Assembly (NCBI RefSeq): GCF_024385605.1
Contig: NZ_JANFOJ010000010.1
Location: forward strand, 1-64,000
DNA length: 64,000 bases
DNA from: Sporolactobacillus sp. STSJ-5
GTDB lineage: Bacteria > Bacillota > Bacilli > Bacillales > Sporolactobacillaceae
Direction of reading: 5' to 3'
In this document: in pieces, positions 40,601 to 55,600 of the stretch
How the letters are laid out: every line of letters begins with the position of its first letter
Numbering within the stretch: the stretch's first letter is position 1
The notes under the pieces: model-generated
The model's database searches: none
What the model saw: only the letters and a program-made list of their open reading frames with translations
What the model was told of the DNA's origin: nothing
Translations under genes and position numbers: made by a program

Positions 40601-43600
40601 ACCGTCTTAAATACGGACGCGTGTGCAGCGATGCTCCGCAAAGATAAATGCACCTTTGCGATCGCGCTCGGCGGGGGAAGCGTCATGGATTGTGCGAAGG
40701 CAGCGTGTTTTGTTGCCGGGACACCATACAGTGCGGCAGATTTTCTTTCGGGTGAGCGGAAGATCGATCATGCGGGGATTCCGCTGATTGCTGTTCCGAC
40801 AACATCCGGAACGGCAAGTGAGGTGACAACGGCTTCGGTATTGACCGATACGGAGCGCGGAGTCAAAGCATTGCTGGCAAGCGATTATCTCTATCCGGTC
40901 TATGCGCTTGTTGATCCGGAATTAACGATGACCTGTCCGCCAAGGGTGACGGCTGCGAGCGGATTTGATGTGCTCGCACATTCGCTAGAGGCCTATTACG
41001 GCAAAAAGCATCAGCCGCTGACCGATCTTGCGGCAGAACGTGCAGCCACACTTGTTTTTGATTATCTGCTCACTGCGTACCGTGAGCCGGACAATCAAGA
41101 AGCACGAGCAAAAATGAGTGAGGCGTCGGTAACGGCAGGCCTTGCATTCGGCATCACTCAAACGGCTGCAGCACATGCCTGTTCCTATCCATTGACTCAG
41201 GACTATGGAATTCCCCATGGGGATGCATGCGCCTTTACTTTACCTTCTTTCTGGAGGCTGAACAGCAGCGAAGGCCCAGAAACAGAACGGCTGCAGGCAT
41301 TCAGTAAACGGTTGGGGTTTAAGGACAGTGCTGCGCTGGCCGATCGGATGGATATGATGAAAAGGGAAATGAAGCTTCATACAACGTTGGAAGAAGCGGG
41401 TATTAATTCTGCAGATCTTGATGATTTGGTGAGCAAAAGCTTTGCACCGAACATGAGCAATAATCCGGTTGAGATAACAAAAGAGCGTTTGAAGAGTATC
41501 TATCAAAATTTATCCGAAAAATAAAGTCGGGATGGATGATCCCGGCTTTATTGCTCTAATAAAAGAGCCGTTTCGCAAAATGCGGAACGGCTCTTTTATT
41601 TATTTTAATTCGAGAAATATTTCTTAATCGTTGTCTGAAGCTCGTTCTTGTTCAGAATGATTTGGCTGTTGTTAGCCTTGAGCAGATCATCATACATGGT
41701 GGCACTGCTTCCCTTAACTTGGCGGTATTTGATCTGACTTTCCGGATGAAAGTCGCCTTTGACACCAAGCCCCACACTGACCATATCTTCTGTAGACATG
41801 TTGGTCGCAACCAAAAATTTAGACAGTGAACGGGAAAGGGCAGGCAGTCGAGTGACATTTGACGGCTGCATTATTTTTTTGGCGATACCGATCAGCGCAG
41901 CTTGCTGCAACTGTTGGCGTCCGTAGTCAGTGCCGGGCAATGAATAACGTTCGTGGGTAAGTTCAGCGGCCATTTCACCGTTCACCGTGTGAACACCTGG
42001 TGCAAAGGTTTTGCCTGCGTTTCTCTTATACCAGGGATGGGTGAGCGTCACCTTGAATGGCAGGTTTATATCAATACCGCCGAGTGCGTCAACCATATAT
42101 TGCAGCCCCCAATAGTTAGTTTCGGCATAGTAGTGAATCGGAACACCGGTGAGATTAGACACGGCTTGTACGGCTGAAACAATTCCTTTTTTTTCGCCTT
42201 GTTTTACTTGCGAAATATACTGTACGCTGGTCAGCTTCGTATAGCCGTAGCCTTGCATGTATACACGCGTGTCTCGCGGAATGCTCAGCATATTGTATGT
42301 ATGATTGTTCAGATCAGCGTGGATCAAGACCATCGAATCCGTATGGCTCGCCGTGTTGCCCTTTCGTGCATCCGATCCGATCAGCAGTACATTGAATGTG
42401 CCGGCTTTTTCTTTATAGTTGCTTGTGCTTTTCGAAGTGCCGCCGACGGTTTTAAGATTATTAAAATGGTTTTCCGGTTTGAGACGATGATATTCAAAGA
42501 ATCCATAAGCCGTTCCTGCGATCAGCAGGAGTGCGAGACTCAACAAAACGATACGAAGAACGCGATGATGTTTTCTTGATTTTCTAAGTGTACTTCTTGA
42601 GTTGCCCGATTCATTTTTTCTAACCATGTTTTTCTCCTTTTAACTGTCGAAATCGTTCAGAAGTGAACGGTGTGCGAAGAAATGCTGCGGCAGAGAAGCA
42701 GTTGGTCATCCACCGCTCGGCTTACTTCCATACCATTCCAATAGTATAGCAAAATTTCGACTTTTTTTTCAGAATGTGTTGAAAAAAAGTTACCGTATTT
42801 TTAATATATTGCGTTCGAATGCCTGCTCATATTGACATGAATCCAGCCATACAATTGAGTAAATGCAAAAAAAGAACGATTTTTCGGAGGCGGCAGATAT
42901 GGAACTGATTCAACCTTCTGAGACCCTGGAGCTTGTTCATACGCTTGGAAATTGGTCGATCAGCCAGGAGACCGGCTTTTCACCCGTCCAGCTTATCGCA
43001 GCATCAGCGGCTGCTTGCAGCACGTACGTGTTTGAAAAGCTGCTTGACGAACGCGGCATTCCCTACGAACTGAAAAAAGTTTTGTTTGATTATCAACTCG
43101 GAGTATATTATCCGAATCCAGTCGCAAAGATCGACGTCCAATTTTTTATCAAAGCAAATGCACGCGTACGTAAGGAAATTGAACATGTGTTTTATCAGAT
43201 CGCAGAAAATTGTCCGGTTATTCAATCCCTGCACCCGCGCGTTAAAATTAATGAATCCATTATTTTTAATTAAGTTGAGAGTAAACGATGATGACGAACA
43301 TTCAATAAATGGGAAAAGTTGAAAGAAAATCTTAATGAATCGTAAATTATTATTATAGTAATATGAAATTATTATTACAAAACCTCCTTCTGTTTCCGAT
43401 ATATTAATAAGAGCGAAAGGAAGGGGTTTTTGTCGAATAATGTCAAAAAAGAAAAAACAATTTCATTTCCACTTTGTTCAAGTGAATTTGCGACGCGTAT
43501 TAATTACCGCTGCGGTTTGTTTTACCATCATTCCAGCAACGATAGTAGGCACATTTTCTTTTATAAACGCGAAGAATGCCGTAACGGCGCAAATGGAGGA

Positions 43601-46600
43601 CAGTGCGAAAAATAGTGTGACACTGCTCAATCAAAACATTACCCAAATGATTGATAAAGAAAAAACAAGACTGGATTATTTATCCACTCACGTGTCGGCC
43701 GCCAACATGACAGGTGGAGGCAATCGTGAGATTCTGGATACGTTGTTGTCCCAACAGCAATCAGACAGTGGCCTTGCTCAGGCTTATGTCGGCGATAAAA
43801 AGGGTCACTATGTGTATACACCGCAGTCACTAATCAAACCGAACAACTATAATCCTGCAAAACGACCATGGTTCGAAAGCGCAATGGCGAATCCGCACCA
43901 TATTGTTGTCAACGAACCTTATCAATCGGAACTAGTGAAGGATTATGTAGTGTCATTGTCGGAAACGACTACGGATGGAGAAGGCGTGGTCGGATTAGAT
44001 CTAAAACTGGATGATGTTCAGAAGATTTCCAATGAAGTAAACATTGGTCAAAAGGGCTATGCATTTATTATCAGCAGTGACGGAAAAATCGTTGCCCATC
44101 CAAGCCTCAAGCCCGGTGTTAAGGTTCCTGATAAGTTATTACTTAAACGTGTGAAGCAATCGGGCCATGGCGCATTCAACTCAGTTTATAAAGGGGTGCG
44201 CAAACAAGATGTTTACGTCACGAATAAAGATACTGGCTGGGTGATTGTCGGATCGCTGCTCCAGAGTGAGGTGGAGAGCAATACAAACAGCATTCTTTGG
44301 AGTTCCATCATTGTCGGAGGCATCACAGCAATCATCGCGGCGCTGATTGCATTAGTTGCCGTAATATGGATCATTCGTCCGATTAAAAATTTAATCAGTG
44401 TAGCAAAGAAGGTTGCAAATAAGGATCTCACTGCTTATGCAAATACGGATGGATTTGAGGAATTTAAACATTTGGGAATCGGATTCAACCAAATGATTGA
44501 TTCACTAAGCGATGTCTTGTCACATGTGGATGAAAAAGCGACTGCGCTCGCCTCTTCCTCTGAAGAACTGACAGCTTCAACAGAAGAGAATAAGGCCACA
44601 TCTGATGAAGTTGCCCATTCCATTCAGGATATCGCAGCCGGTGCTCAAGATCAAAATGAGAAAGTGGATGCTTCGAAACAAAACGTTACGGCTATTTATA
44701 AAGAAATCGAGAATATTTTGATGAAGGCGGGTACACTTCGTGATAAATCGGATGCAGCAATGGGTACCGTAAACAGTGGAAAAGTTTCGTTGAACCAGGT
44801 AACCGGACAGATTAAAAACATTCGATCAACAAATAATAAGGTTACTGGTGAGCTGAATGATTTGGTTGAAAAGATGGAATTAATCAATTACACAAACAGC
44901 TTAATTAACGATATTGCCGCACAGACGCACCTTTTGTCATTAAATGCGGCGATCGAAGCGGCACGTGCCGGTGAACAAGGTAAGGGATTCAGTGTCGTCG
45001 CGGCAGAAATTCAGAAGCTGGCGAACCAATCTTCAGATTCCTCGAAGAAGATTGCTGAAATTGAGGATTCTATTCTGGAAAAGGTACGCGAGCTTGTGCA
45101 ATCGATGCAAACCAGTACTGAGCAAGTTGATCAAGGCATTATTGTCGCGGATGAAGCGACAAAGACATTCACATCTATTGAAGAGACGGTGACATCTGTG
45201 TCAGAAGCGGCGAATGAGGTCAACCATTCTGTACAGACGATATCAGGGGCTACCGGAGAGATTGTCAATCGCATTGATGACATTGCGCATTTGTCGGAAA
45301 CCGCAAGTGGGTTGACAGAAAATGTCTCCGCAGCAGCAGAACAACAATCCGCGTCTATGGAAGAAATTGCACACAATGCAACAAGTCTGTCAGCGCTGGC
45401 TGATGAACTGAGACAGATTGCCTCACAATTTGTGATTAACAAGAATTAAGAATATAAACGATACAGGCTGATCGATTAAAAATAAAGTTTAAAAAGAGCC
45501 AAAGATCTCGATTTTAGGATCATTGGCTCTTTTTCTCATTCATTTGTTCTTGATTTACCTGTTCTAGTAAGCCGTCAGCTGTCTCTTCCGTTGTAATCAG
45601 TACATTAATATGGCCGCCATTTAATGCGCCAAGGATACCGGAAATCTTCTCTTCAGACTCTGCAACGCCGATTGTATAACGTGTTCTGTGCAGAATATCC
45701 AGCGGGATTGAGAGGGTTCGGTCTGAGAGATGTGTTTGCACTTCATTGCCGTCTCGATCATAAAAGCGGGAACATAGATCGCCCACTGCGTACTCTGCCT
45801 TGAATTTCTCAACGGAGCTGTCACTGTAGAATGCGCGCCACGTTGAATGACCAGTACTGTTGATTGACCCTATGCCAATCAATGCGACACTGATGTTGTT
45901 CCACATGTTCGCAATCTCTTTATAGTATTGTGTCTGCATCCAGTCACTTTTCATTGACGGCTTCTCAACGATTGCTGGGACATCAATCATTAATGAGCGT
46001 CCCTTAAGTTTTTCTGCCGCTTGATAACAAATTGTATTGACGTGATACCGGCTTTCGAGTTTTCCTGCCGGACCGCCCACCATAGGCACACAAAAAATGT
46101 TTTGGTGTACATCCATCGGATCGAGCGCTTCAACAGTTGCTGCAAGGCTGCTTCCCCAGGAAAAGCCGATCACATCATTATCTTCAAGAACAGAATCGAG
46201 AAATTTTGCAGCAGCCTGACCAATTGCCGTAAGCTTTACGGAAGTGGGCTGCTGGTGGTCGACAGGAATCACGATCGCTTTTTTCAAATGAAAGGTTTTC
46301 TCTAATTTTTCCGCTAGTGACAGGTCATTCAGATCATAGTTAATGGTTATCTTTACAATCCCCTCTTCTCGAATTTTCTTGAGAATTCGGCTGATTGATG
46401 TTCGATTGATACCGGTCTTTTGAGCAATCTCATTTTGGGTCAGATTCTGCTCATAGTACAGCTGAGCAATCTGAATATATTTTTTTTTCGTTTCTACGTT
46501 ATCCATTTCATCACCTCATCGAGCACAAATGGTCAACTTTATTGAAAATGTGCATATAACTACCCATTTATTATATTCCAAGATCATCTTTTTGTAAAAC

Positions 46601-49600
46601 AGATAATGAAAGCACTTAAAAAGTTAACAAATTTGCAACATAAGAACAATTGACAACTTATATATTTAAATTATACTAAAAGGGTAATCACAAAAGATCA
46701 TTAAAAACACAATTGTGCAATTGAAGCCTGATAAAAATGTACTGGAGGTATTATCATGAGTGAATGGCTCGGACTTAAAGGCAAGACAGTTATTGTAACA
46801 GGAGGTTCATCTGGGATTGGTAAAGCGGTCGTCGAAGCCCTACTAGACAATGATGCTCAGGTCGTACTAGCAGATTTGCACGAACCGGATCAAGATCTGT
46901 ATAACAAGGCAAAAGATAATCAGCTTCTCTTTGTATCAACCAATGTTACTGATCGATCAAGCGTTGGAAATCTTGTGAATGCAGCCAAAAAGCAGTTTGG
47001 ATCCGTTGATGTCATTGTAAATAATGCTGGAATTAATCTACCGCGCCTCTTAATTGACCCAAAGGAAGAAAACAGTAAATTCGAATTGAGCGACGCAACG
47101 TTCGATAAGATGGTCAGCATTAACCAAAAGGGTGTATTCCTCTGTTCACAGATTGCAGGAAGAGAAATGGTCAAGGCAGGCAAAGGGGTCATTGTCAACA
47201 TGGTTTCTGAAAGCGGTTTAGAGGGATCGGAAGGCCAAAGTGCCTATGCGGCGACAAAAGCAGCGATTTATAGTTTTACTCGCTCCTGGTCAAAAGAGCT
47301 TGGAAAATACAATGTCAGAGTAGTTGGCCTCGCACCGGGTATTCTCGAAAAAACGGGACTTCGCACGCCGGCGTATGAAGAAGCGCTCGCCTACACGCGA
47401 GGTATAACCGTAGAGCAGCTTCGCAAGGGATACACGAACAAGTCTATTCCGCTCAGACGTGATGGGAAGCTGTCAGAAGTTGCCGATCTTGTCTTGTTCC
47501 TGAGCTCGGATCGAGCAAGTTATATTACGGGTACTACTTACAATATTGCCGGTGGTAAGACAAGAGGTTAAAAGTTCGGGGAGATGTTCGTATGTATTCA
47601 ATTATTGTATGTGCTCATGGAGACCTTGCAGAATCGATAAAAAAATCTGTTGAAATGATTTTTGGTGAAGCGAAGAATGTGTTCCCGATCCGTTTTGTTC
47701 CTGGAGAAAATGTGGAGGACATCAAAAAGAAATTGGCAGAAACAATTGAGGTAAATCATTTAAAAGAAACCTTGATTTTTACTGATATCTTTTGTGGAAG
47801 CCCTTACAATGCGTCGGCAGCCTATGCAATGACTCATGAAGGGATTGAATTAGTCAGCGGCGTCAATCTTCCGCTTTGTCTTGAGGCCGTTTCTAATCAA
47901 ACGATTAAATCACTTGAAGAAATTGTTGCGTGGCTGAAACAAGCGGCGCCAGACACATTTAAAGTATTGAGGGATGAATTACAGGCACAGGAAGAGGAGG
48001 ATTTCTAATGATTATACATTTTGCTCGAATTGATGATCGTCTTATCCATGGGCAAGTCACAACGGTCTGGGTAAAAAAGGCAAATGCGAAACGAATTATC
48101 GTGTGCAGTGATGAAGTGGCACATGATGAAATTCGCAAAACACTCCTTAAGCAAGCGGCACCGCCGGGAACGAAAGTCAATGTCTGTGAAGTGGATAAGG
48201 CAGTCAAGGTGTATTTTAATCCTTTATACAAAAATGAAACCGTTTTCTATTTATTCACGAATCCCACGGATGTTCTGCGCATGGTTGAACAGAATGTTCC
48301 CATTAAAACGGTGAATATCGGCGGTATGGCTTATCGCGAAGGAAAAACACAAATTACTAAGGCCGTTTCGCTCGGATCCGAAGATATTGAGGCGTTCAAG
48401 AAATTAAATGAGAGCGGCGTTGAATTGGAATTGCGTGTCGTGGACAGCGATGCACCAATTAATATCATGAAAAAAATCGAAGGGTTGTCTTCGACTAACT
48501 AGAAGGGGGCGAGTTTATGGAAATACAACTGTACCAAGTCATACTCATCTTTGTCTTCGCGTGTATTGCCGGCATGGGCAGTGTTTTGGATGAATTCCAA
48601 ACGCATCGTCCGTTGATTGCCTGTACAATCATTGGACTCATTCTCGGTGATATTCAAACGGGCATTATTTTAGGCGGAACTTTGGAACTTATCGCTCTTG
48701 GTTGGATGAACATTGGGGCGGCTCAGTCACCGGACTCAGCACTTGCAAGTATCATTTCGGCCATTCTTGTTATTGTTGGCCATCAAAGTATTCAGGCAGG
48801 CATCGCCATTGCCTTGCCTGTTGCGGCCGCCGGGCAAGTGCTGACGGTGTTCGCACGTACAATTACTGTCTTCTTCCAACATGCTGCGGATCGAGCTGCG
48901 GAGAAGGTGAATTTCCGACTCTTGGATTTCCTGCACATGTCCGCTCTCGTTGTTCAGGCTTTGCGTGTGGCGATTCCAGCACTCTTGGTGACCGTATTCA
49001 TGAATGCCGGCAGCGTGCAGCATCTGCTCAACTCGATTCCTAATGTGGTTACGGGAGGCTTGAATGTTGCCGGAGGATTTATCGTCGCCGTCGGGTATGC
49101 GATGGTGCTCAATATGATGGGCGCTAAATACTTGATGCCATTCTTCTTCCTTGGGTTCATCTTGGCGTCCTATTTGAACTTCAGCTTGCTCAGCTTTGGT
49201 GCAATAGGCTTGATTGTGGCCTTTATCTATACACAGCTCAATCCAAAATATCAACAACATACTCAGACAGCAGCTACGGGGTCGTCAGAAACGCTTGCCG
49301 ACGACATGCTTGAGGATTAGGAGGAGAAGGCGATGAGTGGAGCGGTTAAAAAGTTAAACAAAAAAGATTTATTTAATATGTTCGTTCGTTCAAATTTTCA
49401 GCAAGCGTCCTTTAACTATGAACGAATTCATGCATTAGGGTTTTGTTTTGACATGATTCCTGCAATTAAAAAGTTTTATAAAACGGATGAAGAACGGCGC
49501 CTTGCTTTAAAACGCCATCTGGCTTTTTTTAACACGACTCCGGCTGTATGCGGTCCCGTTGTCGGTGTAACTGCTGCCATGGAAGAAGCAAGATCAGATG

Positions 49601-52600
49601 GTGAACCGATTGATGACGGGTCGATTAATAGTCTAAAGGTCGGTTTAATGGGCCCCCTTGCCGGTGTCGGTGATCCGCTCATTTGGGGGACCTTGCGGCC
49701 GATTACAGCTGCACTAGGTGCATCCTTTGCACTTAACGGCAACATTTTGGGGCCATTGCTTTTCTTTATCAGCTTTAACGCGGTACGGCTTGCACTGAAG
49801 TGGTACGGAATTACCTACGGTTATCAGGCAGGCATGGGCATTGTGAAGGATATGGCTTCTAACACCTTAACGAAACTGACGGAAGGTGCAAGTATTCTCG
49901 GATTATTTGTCATGGGTGTGCTTGTTACCAAATGGACAAAAATTAATGTGCCCGTTGTGATCTCGCAGACAACCAATCAGGCTGGCGTCAAATCCACAAT
50001 GACGGTACAAGGGATTCTGGATCAACTCTGTCCGGGGCTGCTCGCTCTTGGTCTTACGTTTCTGATGATGTATCTGCTGAAAAAGAAAGCAAGCCCGATT
50101 CTGCTTATTTTCGCCTTATTTGGTGTAGGGATCCTTGGTTATTGGTTAGGTATTCTTAAATAAATCAAGAGACAAAAAATGAAAAACGAGAGGGAGAATG
50201 AAAAAATGAAAACAACTGCGCTTAGACTCTATGGAAAAGAAGACCTGAGATTAGAAAAATTTGAACTTCCTGAAATAAAAAGTGACGAAATACTTGCTGA
50301 GGTTGTAACGGACAGCATCTGCATGTCTTCTTGGAAAGAAGCGAAGATCGCGTCTGATCACAAGAAAGTTCCGAATGATATAGCGGAAAATCCGATTATT
50401 GTCGGACATGAATTTTGTGGAAGGATTGTCAAGGTAGGAGACAAATGGAAAGATAAATTTGAAGAAGGAAGCAAGTTCGCCATTCAGCCGAACCTTCAGC
50501 TGCCGGACCGCCCGGATTGCCCAGGTTATTCATTTCCGTATATTGGAGGAGATGCGACCTATGTGGTCATACCTAAAGAAGTTATGGAGCATGATTGTTT
50601 ACTTGAATACAACGGGGAGACCTATTTTGAAGGCTCATTATTGGAACCGCTCTCTTGTGTTATCGGCGGCTTTAATGCGAACTATCATCTCATTGAAGGC
50701 ACTTATGATCATAAAATGGGGATCAAAGAAGGCGGCAATCTCTTAATTATGGGCGGCACGGGTCCAATGGGTCTTTTGCAGATTGATTACGCATTGCATG
50801 GTCCAATTAATCCAAAAAATCTCGTTGTGACCGATCTCACCGATGAAAAATTACAGGCGGCTGCAAAATTGTATTCACCTGAGGATGCTAAGAAGGATGG
50901 AATAAATCTTCATTATGTTAATGTCAGCAAGCAAGAAGACCAAGTGGCTTATCTTCAGTCATTTGTCGATAATGAATCGTATGATGATATCTTCGTGCTT
51001 GTTCCGGTAAAACCAGTTCTTACTCAAGCATCGACCCTGCTTGCCAAAGACGGGTGCCTGAATTTCTTTGCAGGTCCACGAGATAAGAATTTCTCTGCAG
51101 AAGTGAATCTGTATGACGTGCACTATAATTTCACACACTATGTTGGCACTTCAGGCGGGAATACCGATGATATGCGTGCGGCAATTAAATTAGTGGAAGA
51201 GCGAAAAGTTAAGGTTGAAAAAGTAGTTTCGCATCTTCTTGGTTTAAATGCGGTCGCAGATACGACCCTCAATCTGCCATCGATCCCAGGAGGAAAAAAA
51301 CTGATTTATACACACAAGAATATGCCTCGCAAATCGTTGGAAGAGATTGTTACAGGCGATCATTCGGATTCATTCTACGCAGGTTTAAAAGAGGTACTTG
51401 TGCAAAATAACGGATTGTGGTCAAAAGCCGCTGAACAGTATGTATTAACGTATGGCGAGGGCATCTGAATAAATCGTGTATTTAAATGAACGACCGCAGA
51501 ACCTGTTAAAGGCTCTGCGGTTTTTTTAGATCAATCAACCTTAAAAATGACCATTTGGAAAAGAAAAAAGGCTCCAACTCTGCGGTGCTTTAATTTTCCG
51601 AGGAATACGATTAAAATAGATTGTATACGTAAACGTTTACAATTAAAGGAAGGAAGTGAAGTATTCATGAAAATTTTACCGTCAATTTTATCTGCCAATT
51701 TCGCATGTCTTGCAGATGAAGTGCGGGATGTAGAGAAAGATGTTGATTTGATTCATGTTGACGTCATGGACGGGCATTTTGTGCCGAACATAACCATGGG
51801 TGCGAATGTTGTTCATGCATTGAAGCGGGATACTCAGGTCGCTCAAGATGTGCATCTGATGGTGGATGAGCCGATTCATTTACTGCCATCGTTTCTTGAC
51901 GCAGGCGCAGACATGATTTCAGTTCATTATGAAGCATGCACACATCTGCATCGCGCCATTCAGATGATCAAGGACGGAGGAGCAAAAGCAGGAGTCGTAT
52001 TGAATCCGTCAACACCTGCATCAGCACTGGAGTCGATTATTAAGGATGTCGACTATGTTTTGATCATGACCGTGGATCCCGGATTTGGCGGTCAACGTTT
52101 TCTCCCTTCAATGATTGATAAAATAAAAGCTGTACATGAAATGATTGCTACGTCAAATCTGTCGGTTCAAATTGAGGTAGATGGCGGCGTGGATACGGAA
52201 ACGCTTCCACTCTGCTTTAATGCCGGAGCAACATTATTTGTTGCGGGATCAGCAATCTTCACCTTCGCGGATCGGCATGCTGCGATTGAGAAGCTGATTC
52301 GCAGTGTTCAGCAAAATAACGAATAGAGACAGTACAAAAATGGTGCCGACACATGAATTTGCGTGTTCAGAAGACTATAGTAGAGGTGATGCCGTATCAG
52401 CGCGGTGTTATTTCGGGAGGCGCAGATTCATGGAGCATGTCACAGAATGCTTGGACTTACTAGAGCAGTACATGGCTGATCATTCGACTGTGTACGCTGT
52501 TGAAAAACTAAATTTTAAGGGGGCTGGTGCTAAGGATGTTTATAACTGCACGGCTCCCTTTTATGATGAAGGAAGACGGATCATCGCGGCGCGCGTAGAA

Positions 52601-55600
52601 TCTCGGGACAGCGAAAGCGCCCATGTCGGATTCTTTGAGCAAGATATAAATGGATGGATTTTAATGAAGGACATGCCGTTTTTCCCGCTTCAAGATCCGT
52701 TTATCACGAAAATCGATGATTTACTGCTTTTTGGGGGAGTTTGGGTCGCGCATGACACGAAGGGCCATGTGACTTGGCGGACGTTATTTTTCCGTGGCAA
52801 GACCATTCGCTCTTTGCGTCCTTTCTTTGAAGGACCGGTTGGTATGAAGGACATACGAATTGCTCAAATGCCGAATGGCTTGATTCTGGTTTTAACCCGC
52901 CCTCAAGGTGAAAAAGGAGGACGCGGTAAGATCGGCTATGTGCTTCTCGCTTCGCTTGATGAGCTCGATACGGAAAAAATTGAATGTGCGCCGTTGCTCG
53001 ATGGACACTTTGCCGATGACGAGTGGGGCGGAGCCAATGAAATTCATCCACTAAAAAATGGCAATGCAGGTGTGCTCGGACATATCGCATATTTTGATCA
53101 CCAAGGGGAACGACACTATTACTCAATGATTTTTACTTTGGACCCGATGACCGGACGCCATTCACCGCTTGAAATCATTGCCACACGTCAAGATTTTATT
53201 GATGGACCGACAAAACGCCCGGATCTTCGCGATGTCGTCTTCACCGGCGGCGCCATTCGCAGTGAAGGACGGATGACGCTATACGTCGGCACGAGCGATG
53301 CAGAGGCGCAGCGAATTGTGATCAGCGATCCATTTGCAAAATATGAACTGGGCTATTGATGCTTTCCGGAGCCATCATTGCGGCAAAAGCCTCTCCTTTA
53401 TAAGGAAAGGCTTTTATCATACAAAAAGAAAGTATAAGATTTTGCCCTGCCGGCACGACAATAAGGTCATAAGAGGTTGATTCTAATCCGCACTTATCGA
53501 TTGGGAGATCATGTGAAGCACCCATTCCGATAGATAGACGGAAAAATTACCCTTATTTAGAAAACGAACAAAAAAATAGCTTAAATAGACGGAAGAATTC
53601 CGCTTATCGAATCGAAAAACGGAAAAATGGAGAGTTTTGCTTTGCATAAGCGGAAAAATTACCCTTATTTACCGGCGAAATAACCTTCATGGTGCATATA
53701 AGCGGAAAATCTCCGCTTATTTTTACTCGTTACATAATGAAGGACCAGAATGCTTAATAAAACAGAAGTGAGATAAAGGCACTTTCCAACGCGAAAGTCA
53801 CCGCGTCCTGCGGAAGTAACGACCGAGTGCTTTTTGCCCGGTTTTTCTAATACAAAAAGAAAGTAAATGGGTTTCGGATTAATAAAAGTTGGACATCAGA
53901 CACGTAAGTGCAAGACTCATGCGGGAACGTCCTATTAAGAAATAGAGTCCCTATCAGTTCACCTGCGCGCCAATAGTCTCCATAGAGATGTCCAAAGTTA
54001 TAAAAAAATGTTGACTTATTTTTATAAAAGAAAGAAAATATAAACAATAAATAAATTATTATTATGATAACAAATTATCTCGTAATTGATACGAGATTAT
54101 TATTTTTTAAATGATGATTTCTTTTTAAGCATGATGAAATGATGAAAAATGATCTTTTGAAAAGAGGTGTAACATACGGTGTCAAAATGTATTTTTGATC
54201 AAATTGTGGAACGAAAAAATACAAATTGTGTCAAATGGGACGGGGCGGAAAGTCTGTATGGAAAGCCGCAGCTGCTCCCTATGTGGATTGCTGACATGGA
54301 TTTCAGCGCACCGGATTGCATTCTTGGCGCGCTGAAGGAATGCCTAAATCAGAAAATTTTCGGCTATACCTATGCCCCTGAATCCTTGAAACAGGTGGTA
54401 CAGTCGTGGCTGAGTAAGCATTATGATTGGAAGGTTCCGAGCGAAGCAATTGTTTTCAACCATAACGTGGTATCAAGTATTTCGCTTGCGCTACGCGTGC
54501 TGACGAAAAAAGGGGATAAGGTTTTGATCCATAACCCGGTTTATAATCCTTTTTTTGAGCAGCTAAAGCAGCTTGAGCGCGTTCCGGTTGTATCGGAACT
54601 CGACATTCATGATAACCGCTATTTTATGAATGTTAAGGATATGGAACGTAAAATTAATGAAGAAAATGTTTCGTGTATTCTCATTTGTTCGCCGCATAAT
54701 CCCGGCGGACGCATCTGGGATCCGGAGGAATTGCAGGTTGTGATTGATCTGGCTGTAAAGTATGAGTTGCCGATTATTGCGGATGAAATTCACTCGGATC
54801 TCGTACTTCCCGGGATGAAACACCAGCCAATGGCACAGCTTGCCGCCGGGAAGTGCACGATTATTACGTTAATGGCACCGACAAAAACATTCAATTTGGC
54901 GGCAATCGGCCCATCCTATATTTTGACATTTGAACGCGAACTTACCGAAAAAATAAAACGTGAACAAAAGCTCATGGTTTATCCGGAAATCAATCCTTTT
55001 CAAATTGCAGCGATGACGGCCGCTTATGAAAAAGGCGAGCAATGGATGAACGAGCTGCTTGACTATGTAAAGGGAAACAGTGATTACGTTCGCAAACACC
55101 TCACGCAAATTAACGGACTCCGATGTATGGACAGTGATGCGACCTATTTAATGTGGATCAGTTATGCGGAACTGGGATTGTCTGAACAAGAAGTGAATGA
55201 AGCATTTGTTGCCAACGGAGTTGCGCTGCAAATGGGCAGCATGTACGGCGAAGCCGGAAACGGTTTTTTTCGAATGAATATTGCAACGCCGCGAGTAAAT
55301 GTTGAAAAGGGCACAAGCATGGTGCTGCGCGCTTTTCAACAATTAATGGCTGCTCGTGCGAACGTTTAATACGACTGTACATACGAACATGATGGCTGTC
55401 GAATTTTTGAAAGTAAGGGGAGGACAAACATTAAAGATAAACTGCAGCGGTATAAGAAATTTGTCTCCTTTTTAAGCGATGTGATGGGGGATGACGCAGA
55501 AATCATTCTTCACGATGTGCGGGATTTGGAGCATTCGGTGATTGCATTAAGCGATACCACTTTGACAGATCGCAAGATTGGGTCGCCGGCAACAAATTTG